64,000 bases of DNA from an uncultured Bacteroidales bacterium (GCA_905233685.1 CAJOEZ010000004.1:25225-89224); one strand, 5' to 3'. Positions 41,819 to 52,246 are shown, numbered from the stretch's first letter. Notes: generated by a model not told the origin, from the letters alone. Translations and numbers: made by a program.

Positions 41819-44800
41819 ATGTTTAAAAATTTACTAATGACCCTTGCCGTCGTCTTGGCCACCTGCTCGATGACCATGGCACAAGCGCAAGGAAGACTCA
41901 AAGGCAAGATTACCGACGAAACTGGAGAACCGGTACCATTTGCGAACGTCATTGTTGAAAAGGGCGGATCGCAGGTGGGAGGTGCATCCTCGGACTTTGA
42001 CGGTAACTATGACATCAACCCGATTCCTCCGGGAACGTATGACCTCAAGGCGAGCTGCATTGGCATGAACCCGTTCGTATTGCGCGGACTGGTTATCCCT
42101 GCCAACAAAATCACCGAGTACAACATCAAGATGGCCAGTGGCGCTATCAACATTAGCGAAGTCACGATCATCGATTACGAGATTCCTTTGATTTCAAAGG
42201 ACAACACAACTTCAGGTGCCTCCATCACCGCAGAGGAAATCTCCAAGTTGCCTAACCGTACGGCTGAAGGTGTCGCCTCCAGCGTCGGTGGCGTTTTCTC
42301 GCAAGATGGTGAAGTCGGCTCCATCCGTGGTTCACGTGAAGGTGCCGTCTACTACATCGACGGTGTGAAGGTTATCGGTAGTGCCAGCGTCCCGCAAGGC
42401 GCTATCGACCAGGTGGACGTCATTCTCGGTGGTACGCCCGCGCAATATGGCGACGCCATGGGCGGTATCATCAACATGACCACCAAAGGCCCCAGCCGCA
42501 CTTGGGGCGGCGGCATCGAAGTGGAACAGTCTGTTGAAGGCTATGGCCACACCCGTATCGGCGGTAGCTTGCAAGGTCCCATCTTGAAGAGCAAGAAGGA
42601 AGACCAAGAAGCTCTGCTCGGCTTCTTCCTCGCTGCCGACTACAACCGCAACAAAGTGGGTTCACTCTCCGCAGTAGGTTTCTACCACGCCACCGACGAA
42701 TGGCAGGACTACATTGAGCAACACCCGCTGACTTTGACGGGTCAGGGCTTCAGTACCTACCAAACGGCGGCTTTCACCGATGCCCAAACCGACCTGGTTC
42801 ACACGAGATTCCTCAACAACACCAACAACCAGAGCCTCAACGTTACGGGTAACTTCAACATCCGCACGGGCAAAAACACCAACTTGACCATCGGTGGTTC
42901 GTTCTACCAGCGCGACGGTCACTATTCCGGTGGTCGTGGAAACCATTATTTCAACACGGATAAGAACTATATGAGCAAGTCGGGCACCTACCGCGGCTAT
43001 ATCCGTTTCTCACATCGTTTCCCGACCGATCCTGAAAGCACCTCTCTGATTTCCAACTTCTACTACAGCTTGCAGTTGGACTACACGCACGTGATTTCGG
43101 AATCGGGCGACCCCGACCTGTGGAACAATGTCTTTGCATACGGCAACATCGGTAAGTTCCTCACCAGAAAGGAAGCTACCTACTCGGCTGGCGCAAATGT
43201 TGACTCCGTGCTTGTTGACGGTCTATACTACAAAAACTTCACCGACGTTTATGCGCTGAACACTTGGGACCATGACACCCTCGTTGAATTCACCCCGTCG
43301 GACTTCAACCCCTTGCTCGCGACTTATGTCGAGAATTACTACGACCTTTATACCCCCTTTGGCGCCGAAGGTTATTTTGACACCAAAACGAACATCCTGT
43401 TGAACAACGGTCTATACAACGGCGTGGCTCCTGGTCGTGTCTACAGTCTCTACTCCGTGCCGGGCACCATCCAGGCTTCTTACGGCAAGAGCGTGGAAGA
43501 CCAGATTGCCTTTAATGCCAACGTAGCCATGACCATCGGTAGAGGCGACAACAGCCATGAAGTCAAGTTGGGCTTCCAATATGAGCAAAGGAACGAAGCC
43601 GCCATGTCGTACAGCTCCAACTACTGGTCGCTGATGCAGGATATGGCCAACTTCCACATTAAGGAATTGGACGTGAATCATCCCTTCGCCACCAGCTACG
43701 ACGGCTATGTTGATACCGTGAAGTTTTACAGAATGTATGACGCCACGTCACAATATGTGTTCGACTCCAGACTGCGTCAGGCTATGGGCCTCCCAGTTGA
43801 CGGCTTGGATTACATCCTCATCGATACGTATGACTTCAACGACAACACCATCCAATATTACGATAAGGATGGTAATTTGAAGACGGGTCGTGTGAACGGC
43901 GGCCTCAACCTCAATATGTTCTCGGCCGACGAATTGACCCGTGACGGTAACCTCTACGTTTACTACTACGGTTACACTTACGACGGCAGCAGAAAGTACG
44001 GTTTGACCGAGCGTCCTTCACTGTCCAACTTCTTTAACGACACCGACGAAAACGGCGTGTTCACCCGTCCGATTGGCTCCTTGCAGCCCATCTACATGGC
44101 AGGTTACATCTCCGATAAATTCGCATTCAAAGACCTGATCTTCAACATCGGTGTCCGTGTCGACCGCTACGATGCCAACCAAAGCGTGCTTAAGGATCCT
44201 TACGTCCTTTACGACTTCTATACTGTTGGCGACCTTGCCCAAAACGGCAAAATCAAGATGGATGACGAATCCTACGCTACCGTTCCGGGTAACATTGGCA
44301 GCGACTACGTTCCTTATGTGAATAAGATCAGCGAAAAGACAGAAATCGTCGGTTACCGTAAGGGTAATGTTTGGTACAACAGCGTAGGTGCTGAAATTTC
44401 CGACCCGAGCGTCCTCGACAAGGGTACCGGCGTTTCGCCTTGGATCAAGAATGCTGACCAGCAGAGAGTGGACATCAACTCGTTCAAGGACTACGATCCT
44501 TCTTGGAGCATCATGCCTCGTATCTCGTTCTCCTTCCCGATTTCGGATGAGGCTTTGTTCTTCGCCCACTATGACGTGCTGACTCAGCGTCCTTCCAGCA
44601 ATGACTACTGCAGCCCGCTGTACTACTACAACTTCAACGAGATTTCGGGCACCCTCGACAACCCCGACTTGAAGCCTGCTCAGACCATTGATTACGAACT
44701 CGGTTTCACGCAGAAAGTGACCAACACTTCTTCGTTGACCATCACGGCTTACTATCGTGAGCTTCGTAACATGATTCAGATGTACCGCTTCAACGGTGCT

Positions 44801-45586
44801 TACCCGAAGGCTTACAACTCCTACAGCAACCTCGACTTCGGTACCGTCAAGGGTTTGACCGCCGAATACGACTTGCGTAGAACCAAGAACGCCCGTGTGC
44901 GTGCCAGCTACACCTTGCAGTTCTCCAACATGACCGGTTCGTCGACCACCACCGCTGCCGCTTTGATTGCTGCCGGTGTGCCTAACTTGAGATCGACGTT
45001 CCCGACCAACTCCGACCGTCGTCACGGCTTCAACCTCGTGCTCGACTATCGTTTTGCCGATGGCAAGAAGTATGACGGCCCCGTCATCAACCGCAAGAAC
45101 AGCGACAAGGCTCCCATCCAACTCTTGGCCAACACCGGTGTGTCTCTGACCGTCGGCGGTGGTTCGGGTACGCCTTACACGGCCTCCCGTACCGTTACTT
45201 CCCCGATTTCAGGTGGTACCCAACTGCTGAAAGGTACCTACAACGGTTCCAGAATCCCTGCTTCCTTCCGCTTCGACCTCCGTGTTGACAAGGACATCAA
45301 GTTCAACCTCGGTGGCAACAAGGAAGGCAAGACCGGTCGCGATGCTTTCGTGAACGTGTACGTGCAGATTCTGAACCTGCTGAATTCGAAGAACATCACC
45401 AACGTGTATGCCGCCACCGGTAACCCCGATGATGACGGTTATCTGACGGCTCCCGAATGGCAGCGTGAAATCAACAGCACCGTCGACCCGCAGGCATTCA
45501 CTGAGATGTATCGTCTGTATGTGAACAGCGGCGGCAACTACTCCACGCCCCGCCAGATCAGAATTGGTTTGAGCTTTAACTTCTAA
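41819..45586 (+). CDS. TonB-dependent receptor with carboxypeptidase-like N-terminal domain
   Basis: Outer-membrane receptor of 1255 residues. Signal peptide to about residue 23, then a carboxypeptidase-regulatory-like domain (KGKITDETGEPVPFANVIVEKGG), a plug (GSIRGSREGAVYYIDGVKVIG) and a 22-strand barrel ending in RIGLSFNF. TonB-driven import or export of a large ligand is the family role. First gene of an operon with the 1500-residue protein (39 bp later) and the PorV-like gene. Codons such as GGT, CGT, AAC and TTC dominate, as in highly expressed genes. It is not followed by a SusD gene, so it is not a classical polysaccharide locus. Confidence 0.86.
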   Translation: MFKNLLMTLAVVLATCSMTMAQAQGRLKGKITDETGEPVPFANVIVEKGGSQVGGASSDFDGNYDINPIPPGTYDLKASCIGMNPFVLRGLVIPANKITEYNIKMASGAINISEVTIIDYEIPLISKDNTTSGASITAEEISKLPNRTAEGVASSVGGVFSQDGEVGSIRGSREGAVYYIDGVKVIGSASVPQGAIDQVDVILGGTPAQYGDAMGGIINMTTKGPSRTWGGGIEVEQSVEGYGHTRIGGSLQGPILKSKKEDQEALLGFFLAADYNRNKVGSLSAVGFYHATDEWQDYIEQHPLTLTGQGFSTYQTAAFTDAQTDLVHTRFLNNTNNQSLNVTGNFNIRTGKNTNLTIGGSFYQRDGHYSGGRGNHYFNTDKNYMSKSGTYRGYIRFSHRFPTDPESTSLISNFYYSLQLDYTHVISESGDPDLWNNVFAYGNIGKFLTRKEATYSAGANVDSVLVDGLYYKNFTDVYALNTWDHDTLVEFTPSDFNPLLATYVENYYDLYTPFGAEGYFDTKTNILLNNGLYNGVAPGRVYSLYSVPGTIQASYGKSVEDQIAFNANVAMTIGRGDNSHEVKLGFQYEQRNEAAMSYSSNYWSLMQDMANFHIKELDVNHPFATSYDGYVDTVKFYRMYDATSQYVFDSRLRQAMGLPVDGLDYILIDTYDFNDNTIQYYDKDGNLKTGRVNGGLNLNMFSADELTRDGNLYVYYYGYTYDGSRKYGLTERPSLSNFFNDTDENGVFTRPIGSLQPIYMAGYISDKFAFKDLIFNIGVRVDRYDANQSVLKDPYVLYDFYTVGDLAQNGKIKMDDESYATVPGNIGSDYVPYVNKISEKTEIVGYRKGNVWYNSVGAEISDPSVLDKGTGVSPWIKNADQQRVDINSFKDYDPSWSIMPRISFSFPISDEALFFAHYDVLTQRPSSNDYCSPLYYYNFNEISGTLDNPDLKPAQTIDYELGFTQKVTNTSSLTITAYYRELRNMIQMYRFNGAYPKAYNSYSNLDFGTVKGLTAEYDLRRTKNARVRASYTLQFSNMTGSSTTTAAALIAAGVPNLRSTFPTNSDRRHGFNLVLDYRFADGKKYDGPVINRKNSDKAPIQLLANTGVSLTVGGGSGTPYTASRTVTSPISGGTQLLKGTYNGSRIPASFRFDLRVDKDIKFNLGGNKEGKTGRDAFVNVYVQILNLLNSKNITNVYAATGNPDDDGYLTAPEWQREINSTVDPQAFTEMYRLYVNSGGNYSTPRQIRIGLSFNF

Positions 45587-45625
45587 CTGCGAGCATTGAA
45601 TTCACAACGATAAATTATAAGTATC

Positions 45626-48600
45626 ATGAAGAATATATTTCGAATTATGTTAGCAGCGCTGCTTGTGGTAAGTGCTGTGATTCCAGGAAAGGCTGAAGTC
45701 TACAAATATGAGAAAACTGGCCACAAAGGCCAGCGTGCCCAGACTGCAGCCGGATGCGCTCCCTCGTCTTCCTTCGAATGGTTAGACATCAACAACGTGA
45801 GAACGCGTATCAATGCCGGTGGTGACATGTGGTGGGACCTCCCAGGTGGAACCGGTTCCAAGTACTACATTCCCGCCAACGGTGTGGCTACCTCTTTGTA
45901 TGCAGGCTCCCTTTGGATTGCTGGCGTCGACATCAACGGCCAGCTGAAGTGCGCCGCTCTGCGTTTCCGCCAAGTCGGTAACGACTATTACACCGGCCCT
46001 CTGACGACCGACGGTAGAGCTACCATCGACGACGTCACCTGCGCCGCTTGGGACAAGATTTTCAAGATTACCCGTGCCCAAGTCGATGAATTCCTCGCCA
46101 ACTGCGACGAAAACGGTATCCCGAGCTCATCTTATGTGATGCCGTCCATCATCAAGAATTGGCCTGCTCATCCGGGTGAAAACGACCCCGCCGGTATCAG
46201 CCACTATCTCGCTCCTTTCTATGACAGAGACGGCGACGGTGAGTACGACCCCACCCAAGGTGACTATCCTTATTATGACATCACCAACGAGCTTTGCCAC
46301 ACCAAGATTCCGACCAAGGACGAGGAAATCGAAGGCACCATCTACGGCTCCATCCTTGCCGACCAGGTGCTGAAAGGCGACCAAACCCTGTGGTGGATCT
46401 TCAACGACAAGGGTGCTTCCCACACTGAGTCGGGTGGTGACGCCATCGGTATCGAAGTGCGTGCCCAAGCTTTCGCTTTCTCCACGAACGACGAAATCAA
46501 CAACATGACGTTCTACAGCTACGAAATCATTAACCGTTCAACCTATGTTTTGACAGGCACTTACTTCTCGCCCTGGACCGATATTGACCTCGGTTATGCT
46601 CAGGACGACTTCGTCGGCTGCGACGTCGCACGCGGTCTCGGCTATGGTTACAACGGTACCGCCGTTGACGGTAGCGGTCAGCCTGAAGCCTACGGTAGCC
46701 AACCTCCGGCGATTGGTATCGACTTCTTCCAAGGCCCTTACATGGACCCCGATGGACTGGATAACCCCAAATACACCTATACGATTAATGCTACTGCTGT
46801 TATCGACCCCTCAACGGGTGATACCATTTCGGTGGTTTATGACACCACAAATTATACCCAAATCGTTGACGAGAGCATCAACGGCGTGAACTTCGGCAAC
46901 GGCATCATCGATGACGAACGTTTCGGTATGCGCCGCTTCGTGTATCACAACAACAGCTCCGATGATAACGGTGACCCCGAGACCGCTCCTCAATACTACA
47001 ACTACCTGCGTGGTATTTGGAAGAACGGTGCCAAGATGCGTTATGGTGGCAATGCCTACACGGGTAGCGATGTGGTCGGCCCTGAGTGCGACTTCATGTT
47101 CCCTGGCGATTCTGACCCGTGGAACTGGGGTACCCAAGGCTTCCCGCCCAATGCCAACTACAACACTTCTGGTAAGTACTGGACCGAGGAACAGTGCGGC
47201 AACTCGCCTGCTGACCGTCGTTTCATGCAGTCGGCTGGTCCCTTCACGCTGCAACCTGGCGCTGTCAACTACATCACTTTCGGTGTGCCGTGGGCACGTG
47301 CCACTTCCGGCGGCCCCTGGGCTTCTGTGGAGCTGCTGCGCGTGGTTGACGACAAGTGCCAAGCTTTGTTCGACAACTGCTTCAAAGTCATCGACGGCCC
47401 CAGCGCTCCCGATTTGACCATCCGCGAACTCGACCAAGAACTTATCATCTATCTGTCGAACACCGCCCTTTCCAACAACTACAAGGAAGGTTACAGCGAA
47501 CTGGATCCTGAGATTCCGGAGATGAGAGTGGACAACGATATGAAGCTCGACTCAACGGCCATCGCTTGCCAGATTGATGGTGTCGACACGGTTATTTACA
47601 AGTATTATTATAAGAACGATCAGGACACTACCTTCTACGACAGATACTATCGTTTTGAAGGTTACAAGGTCTACCAGTTGGCCAATGCCGAAGTCGGCTC
47701 CGATGAGTTGAACGACAACAACAAGGCTCGTTTGGTCTTCCAGTGCGACATTCGTAACAATGTGGCTCGCCTGATTAACTACGAGTATGACGAATCGCTG
47801 CAAGCCAGTGTGCCTGTCCTGAAAGTGGACGGTGCTGATGGCGGTATTACCCACAGCTTCGTGGTGAGAGAAGACAAGTTTGCCACGGGCAACAACCCGA
47901 CCCTTGTCAACCACAAGACCTATTACTTCATGGCTGTTGCATACTCTTACAACAACTTCGCTCCTTATCATACCGACGATGCCACCGGCCTCTACGGTCA
48001 GAAGAAGCCTTATTTGGAAGGCAGAAAGAACATCCAAGTGTATGCGGCTGTTCCGCACAAGATTGTTGACGGTACCGTACTCAATTGCAAGTATGGCGAT
48101 AGCCCGGCCATTACGCGTATCGTTGGTCAAGGTAACGGCGGCAACGAACTTGAACTCAGCCGTGCCACTATTGAGGAAATTTTGAGCAAGCCCATGGCTG
48201 ACGATTCCATCAACGTGTTTGGTAGCCCCGATTATCCTATCGCTTATCACCCGACCTACGAAATCGGTTACGGTCCTTTGGGCGTCAAGATTATCGACCC
48301 GCTGAATGTGGTTACCACCTCTTATGAATTGTGGTTTGACACCTTGTTCCAGTCTACCACCTATAACGTGACGGGCGACCTCTCCATCCAAGGCGACTCT
48401 GCTGTTCGCATGGCTTCGCACTGGTATCTGAAAGACAAGACGACGGGTGAGGTGTTCGAGAGCGACACGACTACGGTTTACGGTGATGAAAAGATGTTCA
48501 TCGACAGAGGTATCTCCGTCCTCGTTTACCAACCTTACTATTTCGGCCGTATCGATGTGGGTTCAACTTTCTATGACCAAGAATGGCACCCTGTCCAAGC

Positions 48601-50128
48601 TGTGGTGGCACCAAACAACGGTGTGATTACCTCCTCCATCGAATTTGACGACCCGACTAATAAGTGGCTTGACGGTCTCCGCGACAAGGACATTCCTGGC
48701 ACAGTGCTGAACTGGATTCGTTCGGGAACGTACTACGACAAGGATGACGCTTCAAACAACGACTACAACATGACATCTGACGCATATAATTCTGCTGGTA
48801 AGAGCCAACCTTGGGATCCAAGCGAGAACTTCGAGAAGATTGCTTACGGTACGTGGGCTCCTTACCTGCTGACCGCTGTGAAGACCTCAACGATTCCAGC
48901 TCCCATGTTTAACAGCAACACACGTGATACCGATAAGTTCAAGCTCACTGCAAGTGTCGATATCGTGTTCACCTCCGACACCAACCTCTGGACGCGTTGC
49001 CCCGTGATTGATGTTTGCGAAGACAGAAACCTTTCCGAAGGCTTTGTCCGTCCGTTCAGCTTGCGTATGCACGCTTCCATCGACAAGAAGGGCCGCTCAA
49101 GAGAAGGCGACTTCAAAGAGCGTGAGGGCTCGCTTGACCCGTCCGATCCCGACTTCATCGCCCCGCAAGGCATGGGCTGGTTCCCAGGCTATGCGATTGA
49201 TGTGGAATCAGGCGCACGTCTGAATATGGTTTACAGCGAAGACTCCTATCTTGAAGACATGAACGGACGCGACATGATCTTCAACCCCACCAAGCTCCTC
49301 AAGTCGACCGTCGACGGTGAAAACGGTGAGATGTCTCAATTGCTGGATCCGTCCATCATCCGAAATTATGGCACCGACAATGAGCCTGTGATGGGTGGTA
49401 AGCACTTCGTCTACATCTTCCGCATGGACTCCATCCCGATGGCCGCTACTTCTCCCTGGAAGGAGATGAAAAACTATGGCTATGATGGCGGTAGGTTGCT
49501 TTACAACACTCTGATGGCCATTCAGAACACCAATAACAACAATGTGGCCAACGGTTTGAGATATAACTTCTTCAAGATGGCCATGTGGGTGGGTATCCCG
49601 ATGGGTATTGAAGGCACCGAGTGGCTGCCCGAAGGCAATGACTGCCGTATCCGTATCCGCGTAGCCAAGCCTTACGATGTTGGCTATGCCGGAATACCGC
49701 TGAAGAAAGAATCGGAGGAGTTGATGATCAACAACCTGTATCCGAAGTACGAGTTCTCGATTGAAGGCATGAATCCGACGATGAATGATCCTGTGAAGTC
49801 AGACGAAGACCTCGATTTGATTACCGTGGTGCCCAACCCGTACTACGCCTATTCGAACTACGAAAGCAACGCTCTGACCAACAGGGTGAAGATCGCCAAC
49901 CTGCCCAAGCGCTGCGTTGTGACTATCTTCTCCATCAACGGCACGAAGGTTCGTCAGTTCAAAAAGGACAATGACGATCCCAACATCAACTGGGATTTGA
50001 CCAACTATGCCAACACACCGGTAGCGAGTGGCTTCTACTTGATTCACGTCAAGGATCTCACCAGTGGTGGTGAGAGAACCATCAAGTTCTTTGGTGCCAT
50101 GCGTAAGATTGACCTGAACACCTTCTAA
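45626..50128 (+). CDS. Very large exported protein with C-terminal sorting-like domain
   Basis: A 1500-residue protein with a signal peptide (ends PGKAE). The main body is beta-rich with aromatic and acidic loops and has no domain I recognise; one segment, YDRDGDGEYDPTQGDYPY, is a calcium-binding-type loop. The last ~100 residues (VVPNPYY..., NLPKRCVVTIFSINGTKVRQF, SGFYLIHVKD) have the layout of T9SS type A C-terminal domains. This suggests secretion across the outer membrane and attachment to the surface. It is tightly linked to the upstream TonB receptor and downstream PorV-like gene. Codon use matches the receptor. Function unknown. Confidence 0.78.
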   Translation: MKNIFRIMLAALLVVSAVIPGKAEVYKYEKTGHKGQRAQTAAGCAPSSSFEWLDINNVRTRINAGGDMWWDLPGGTGSKYYIPANGVATSLYAGSLWIAGVDINGQLKCAALRFRQVGNDYYTGPLTTDGRATIDDVTCAAWDKIFKITRAQVDEFLANCDENGIPSSSYVMPSIIKNWPAHPGENDPAGISHYLAPFYDRDGDGEYDPTQGDYPYYDITNELCHTKIPTKDEEIEGTIYGSILADQVLKGDQTLWWIFNDKGASHTESGGDAIGIEVRAQAFAFSTNDEINNMTFYSYEIINRSTYVLTGTYFSPWTDIDLGYAQDDFVGCDVARGLGYGYNGTAVDGSGQPEAYGSQPPAIGIDFFQGPYMDPDGLDNPKYTYTINATAVIDPSTGDTISVVYDTTNYTQIVDESINGVNFGNGIIDDERFGMRRFVYHNNSSDDNGDPETAPQYYNYLRGIWKNGAKMRYGGNAYTGSDVVGPECDFMFPGDSDPWNWGTQGFPPNANYNTSGKYWTEEQCGNSPADRRFMQSAGPFTLQPGAVNYITFGVPWARATSGGPWASVELLRVVDDKCQALFDNCFKVIDGPSAPDLTIRELDQELIIYLSNTALSNNYKEGYSELDPEIPEMRVDNDMKLDSTAIACQIDGVDTVIYKYYYKNDQDTTFYDRYYRFEGYKVYQLANAEVGSDELNDNNKARLVFQCDIRNNVARLINYEYDESLQASVPVLKVDGADGGITHSFVVREDKFATGNNPTLVNHKTYYFMAVAYSYNNFAPYHTDDATGLYGQKKPYLEGRKNIQVYAAVPHKIVDGTVLNCKYGDSPAITRIVGQGNGGNELELSRATIEEILSKPMADDSINVFGSPDYPIAYHPTYEIGYGPLGVKIIDPLNVVTTSYELWFDTLFQSTTYNVTGDLSIQGDSAVRMASHWYLKDKTTGEVFESDTTTVYGDEKMFIDRGISVLVYQPYYFGRIDVGSTFYDQEWHPVQAVVAPNNGVITSSIEFDDPTNKWLDGLRDKDIPGTVLNWIRSGTYYDKDDASNNDYNMTSDAYNSAGKSQPWDPSENFEKIAYGTWAPYLLTAVKTSTIPAPMFNSNTRDTDKFKLTASVDIVFTSDTNLWTRCPVIDVCEDRNLSEGFVRPFSLRMHASIDKKGRSREGDFKEREGSLDPSDPDFIAPQGMGWFPGYAIDVESGARLNMVYSEDSYLEDMNGRDMIFNPTKLLKSTVDGENGEMSQLLDPSIIRNYGTDNEPVMGGKHFVYIFRMDSIPMAATSPWKEMKNYGYDGGRLLYNTLMAIQNTNNNNVANGLRYNFFKMAMWVGIPMGIEGTEWLPEGNDCRIRIRVAKPYDVGYAGIPLKKESEELMINNLYPKYEFSIEGMNPTMNDPVKSDEDLDLITVVPNPYYAYSNYESNALTNRVKIANLPKRCVVTIFSINGTKVRQFKKDNDDPNINWDLTNYANTPVASGFYLIHVKDLTSGGERTIKFFGAMRKIDLNTF

Positions 50129-50165
50129 ATTCAATGTAACTGCTAACCCATTAAATTATCACATC

Positions 50166-51254
50166 ATGAAAAGATTATTCAGATATATTACGATGATTCT
50201 GGCCGTCCTCTTTGGATTCACAGTATCACAAGCATTTGCAGGTAATCCGGATCGTTCAGGCCAGGCAGGAGCTCCCGAACTTCTGATTAACCCTTGGGCC
50301 GCTTCTGCGGGCTGGGGTAACGCGGGCATGTCGTCAGTGCATGGCGTTGATGCCCTCTTCGGTAACGTTGCTGGCATCACGGCCACCAACAAGTTCGATG
50401 CCAATTTCACTTACACGAGCTGGCTGGCTGGCTCGGGCGCCGACATTCACGTGTCAGCATTCGGTTTGCTGGCCCGCGTGGGAGAATCGAGCGTGCTCGG
50501 TGTCTCTATGATGTCGTTCAGCTTAGGTGTAATCCCCGTGACGACCACAGAAAACCCCGATCCAGGAACCCTCGGCACCTATAAGCCCAGCTTGATGAAC
50601 ATCAACTTGAGCTTCGCCAAGGCATTCTCCAACAGCATCAGCGGTGGCTTCAACTTGAAGATCATCAGCGAGTCCATCAGAGACATGGGCGGTGTCGGTA
50701 TCGCTATTGATGCCGGTATCCAGTATGTCACCGGTCCTTTCGACAATGTTCACTTCGGCATCACGCTGAAGAACATTGGACCCACGATGAAGTTCTCGGG
50801 AGATGGTTTGTCGTACAAAGCCTTCCTCGTCGAGGGCGACCCGAACCAGTTCACCGTTGTCCAACGTGCCGACGAGTTTGAATTGCCCACCCAGTTGAGC
50901 ATCGCAGCCGCCTACGACTTCGTCCTCGGCGAGACTTCGAGACTGACTCTGGCTGGCAACTTCTGCTCCAACTCCTTCACCAAGGACCAACTGACCTTTG
51001 GACTTCAGTACAACTGGAACGAAATCCTTCTGGTTCGTGCCGGCTATACTTGGGAGAAAGGTATCTGGGCCAAAGGTGGCTTCGAAGATGTGGACGAATG
51101 CATGAACGTCAACAGAGGCTTGAGCGCCGGTCTGTCTGTGCAGGCTCCCCTCAGCAAGGGCGAGAATCCTGTAAGACTGGCTGTCGACTATGCCTTCAGA
51201 GACACCTTCACCTTCAAAGGTCACCACAGCGTCGGTGTAAGATTAATTTTCTAA
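50166..51254 (+). CDS. PorV/PorQ-family outer-membrane protein
   Basis: A 362-residue barrel of the FadL-like PorV/PorQ family: signal peptide, then PELLINPWAASAGWGNAGMSSVHGVDALFGNVAGI, which matches the N-terminal signature of PorV-like proteins, and a C-terminal strand SVGVRLIF. PorV shuttles T9SS cargo from the translocon to the surface. A paralogue next to a large sorting-domain protein suggests a dedicated partner. The gene lies 37 bp after the 1500-residue protein. The true PorV is expected elsewhere in the genome. Confidence 0.8.
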   Translation: MKRLFRYITMILAVLFGFTVSQAFAGNPDRSGQAGAPELLINPWAASAGWGNAGMSSVHGVDALFGNVAGITATNKFDANFTYTSWLAGSGADIHVSAFGLLARVGESSVLGVSMMSFSLGVIPVTTTENPDPGTLGTYKPSLMNINLSFAKAFSNSISGGFNLKIISESIRDMGGVGIAIDAGIQYVTGPFDNVHFGITLKNIGPTMKFSGDGLSYKAFLVEGDPNQFTVVQRADEFELPTQLSIAAAYDFVLGETSRLTLAGNFCSNSFTKDQLTFGLQYNWNEILLVRAGYTWEKGIWAKGGFEDVDECMNVNRGLSAGLSVQAPLSKGENPVRLAVDYAFRDTFTFKGHHSVGVRLIF

Positions 51255-51282
51255 AATCGCTCGCGATATAGAAATAATTCGT

Positions 51283-51291
51283 ATTTTTGCA
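51283..51291 (+). promoter_or_regulatory. Bacteroidota -7 promoter element upstream of greA
   Basis: TATTTTTGC, exact match. A start about 7 nt later would put the terminator-like hairpin (51308-51331) inside the greA leader. Confidence 0.55.
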
Positions 51292-51307
51292 GTCGCAAAC
51301 CAAAGGA

Positions 51308-51339
51308 AGACCCTTATTTCGGTAAGGGTCTCCTTTTTT
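51308..51339 (+). terminator. Intrinsic terminator in the greA leader
   Basis: 9-bp perfect stem AGACCCTTA/TAAGGGTCT, 6-nt loop, followed by CCTTTTTT. It is 54 nt past the PorV-like stop, but also between the greA promoter and ATG, so it could stop the surface operon, attenuate greA, or both. Confidence 0.72.
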
Positions 51340-51368
51340 GACGCTTTTTTTGAACAAAAACTAATGTC

Positions 51369-51842
51369 ATGTCAGAAATCAAATACTTTACCCCAGAGGG
51401 GTTGCAGAAGCTGAAAGACGAATTGGACGACCTCATCCTGCGTGAGCGTCCGCGTATCGTTCAGGCCATTCAGGAAGCCCGCGACAAAGGCGACCTTTCC
51501 GAGAACGCAGAATACGATGCCGCCAAGGAGGCACAGGGATTGTTGGAAGCCAAAATCGCAGAATTGCAGGACTTGATTTTCAACGCCCGCATCCTCGACG
51601 AGTCGAAGATGGACACTTCTAAGGTTTTGTTGTATTCCACGGTCAAAATCAAGAACATCAAGTCCAACATGATGATGACCTACGCCATCGTGCCCGAAAA
51701 GGAAGCCAACTTCAAGGAAGGGAAGATTTCCATCAACTCACCCATCGGAAAAGGCTTGCTGGGCAAGCAGGTGGGCGAAATTGCCGAAATCATGGTGCCC
51801 GCCGGCAAAGTGCAGTTTGAAATCCTCGAAATCACGCGATAA
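51369..51842 (+). CDS. greA: Transcription elongation factor GreA
   Basis: Rescues stalled RNA polymerase by stimulating RNA cleavage. The 157-residue protein has the N-terminal coiled coil with ARDKGDLSENAEYDAAKEAQ, where the tip acids act in the polymerase channel, and the C-terminal FKBP-like domain (SPIGKGLLGKQVGEIAEIMVPAG). Start ATG at 51369. Transcribed with the HIT gene 11 bp downstream. Leader carries a terminator-like hairpin. Confidence 0.94.
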   Translation: MSEIKYFTPEGLQKLKDELDDLILRERPRIVQAIQEARDKGDLSENAEYDAAKEAQGLLEAKIAELQDLIFNARILDESKMDTSKVLLYSTVKIKNIKSNMMMTYAIVPEKEANFKEGKISINSPIGKGLLGKQVGEIAEIMVPAGKVQFEILEITR

Positions 51843-51853
51843 AACCTATTGTT

Positions 51854-52246
51854 ATGGCTACTATTTTTTCAAGAATCGTGAAAGGGGAAATCCCTTGCTA
51901 CAAGATTGCAGAAAATGACGAGTTTTTTGCCTTTCTCGACATCAATCCCGTGGCGAAAGGCCACACCTTGGTGATTCCCAAGCGCGAGAATGACTATATC
52001 TTTGCATTGGAGGACGAAGAGCTATCCGCCATGATGGTATTTGCCAAAAAGGTGGCCAAAGCCATTGAAAAAGCCGTGCCTTGCAAGCGCATTGGCGTGG
52101 CTGTCATTGGTTTGGAAGTGCCTCACGCGCATATTCACCTCATCCCTATCACGCAGGAAGGCGACATGGACTTCAAGAAAGAACATGTACACCTCAGCGA
52201 GGCAGAATTCCTCGAGATACAAAAACGTATCGTAGAGCAACTTTAA
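51854..52246 (+). CDS. HIT-family nucleotide hydrolase
   Basis: A 130-residue HINT-type protein with the histidine triad H91-A-H93-I-H95 in VPHAHIHLIP and the N-terminal IFSRIVKGEIPCYKI. It hydrolyses AMP-linked phosphoramidates. Follows greA by 11 bp; its stop codon begins the arm of a strong bidirectional terminator shared with nqrF. Confidence 0.92.
   Translation: MATIFSRIVKGEIPCYKIAENDEFFAFLDINPVAKGHTLVIPKRENDYIFALEDEELSAMMVFAKKVAKAIEKAVPCKRIGVAVIGLEVPHAHIHLIPITQEGDMDFKKEHVHLSEAEFLEIQKRIVEQL

Noticed and set aside
41819..45586. SusC of a classical polysaccharide utilisation locus
   Set aside because: No SusD gene follows; the next gene is a giant protein with a sorting domain.
48657..49173. 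Reverse frames inside the 1500-residue gene
   Set aside because: Shadow frames; codon pattern and length support only the forward gene.
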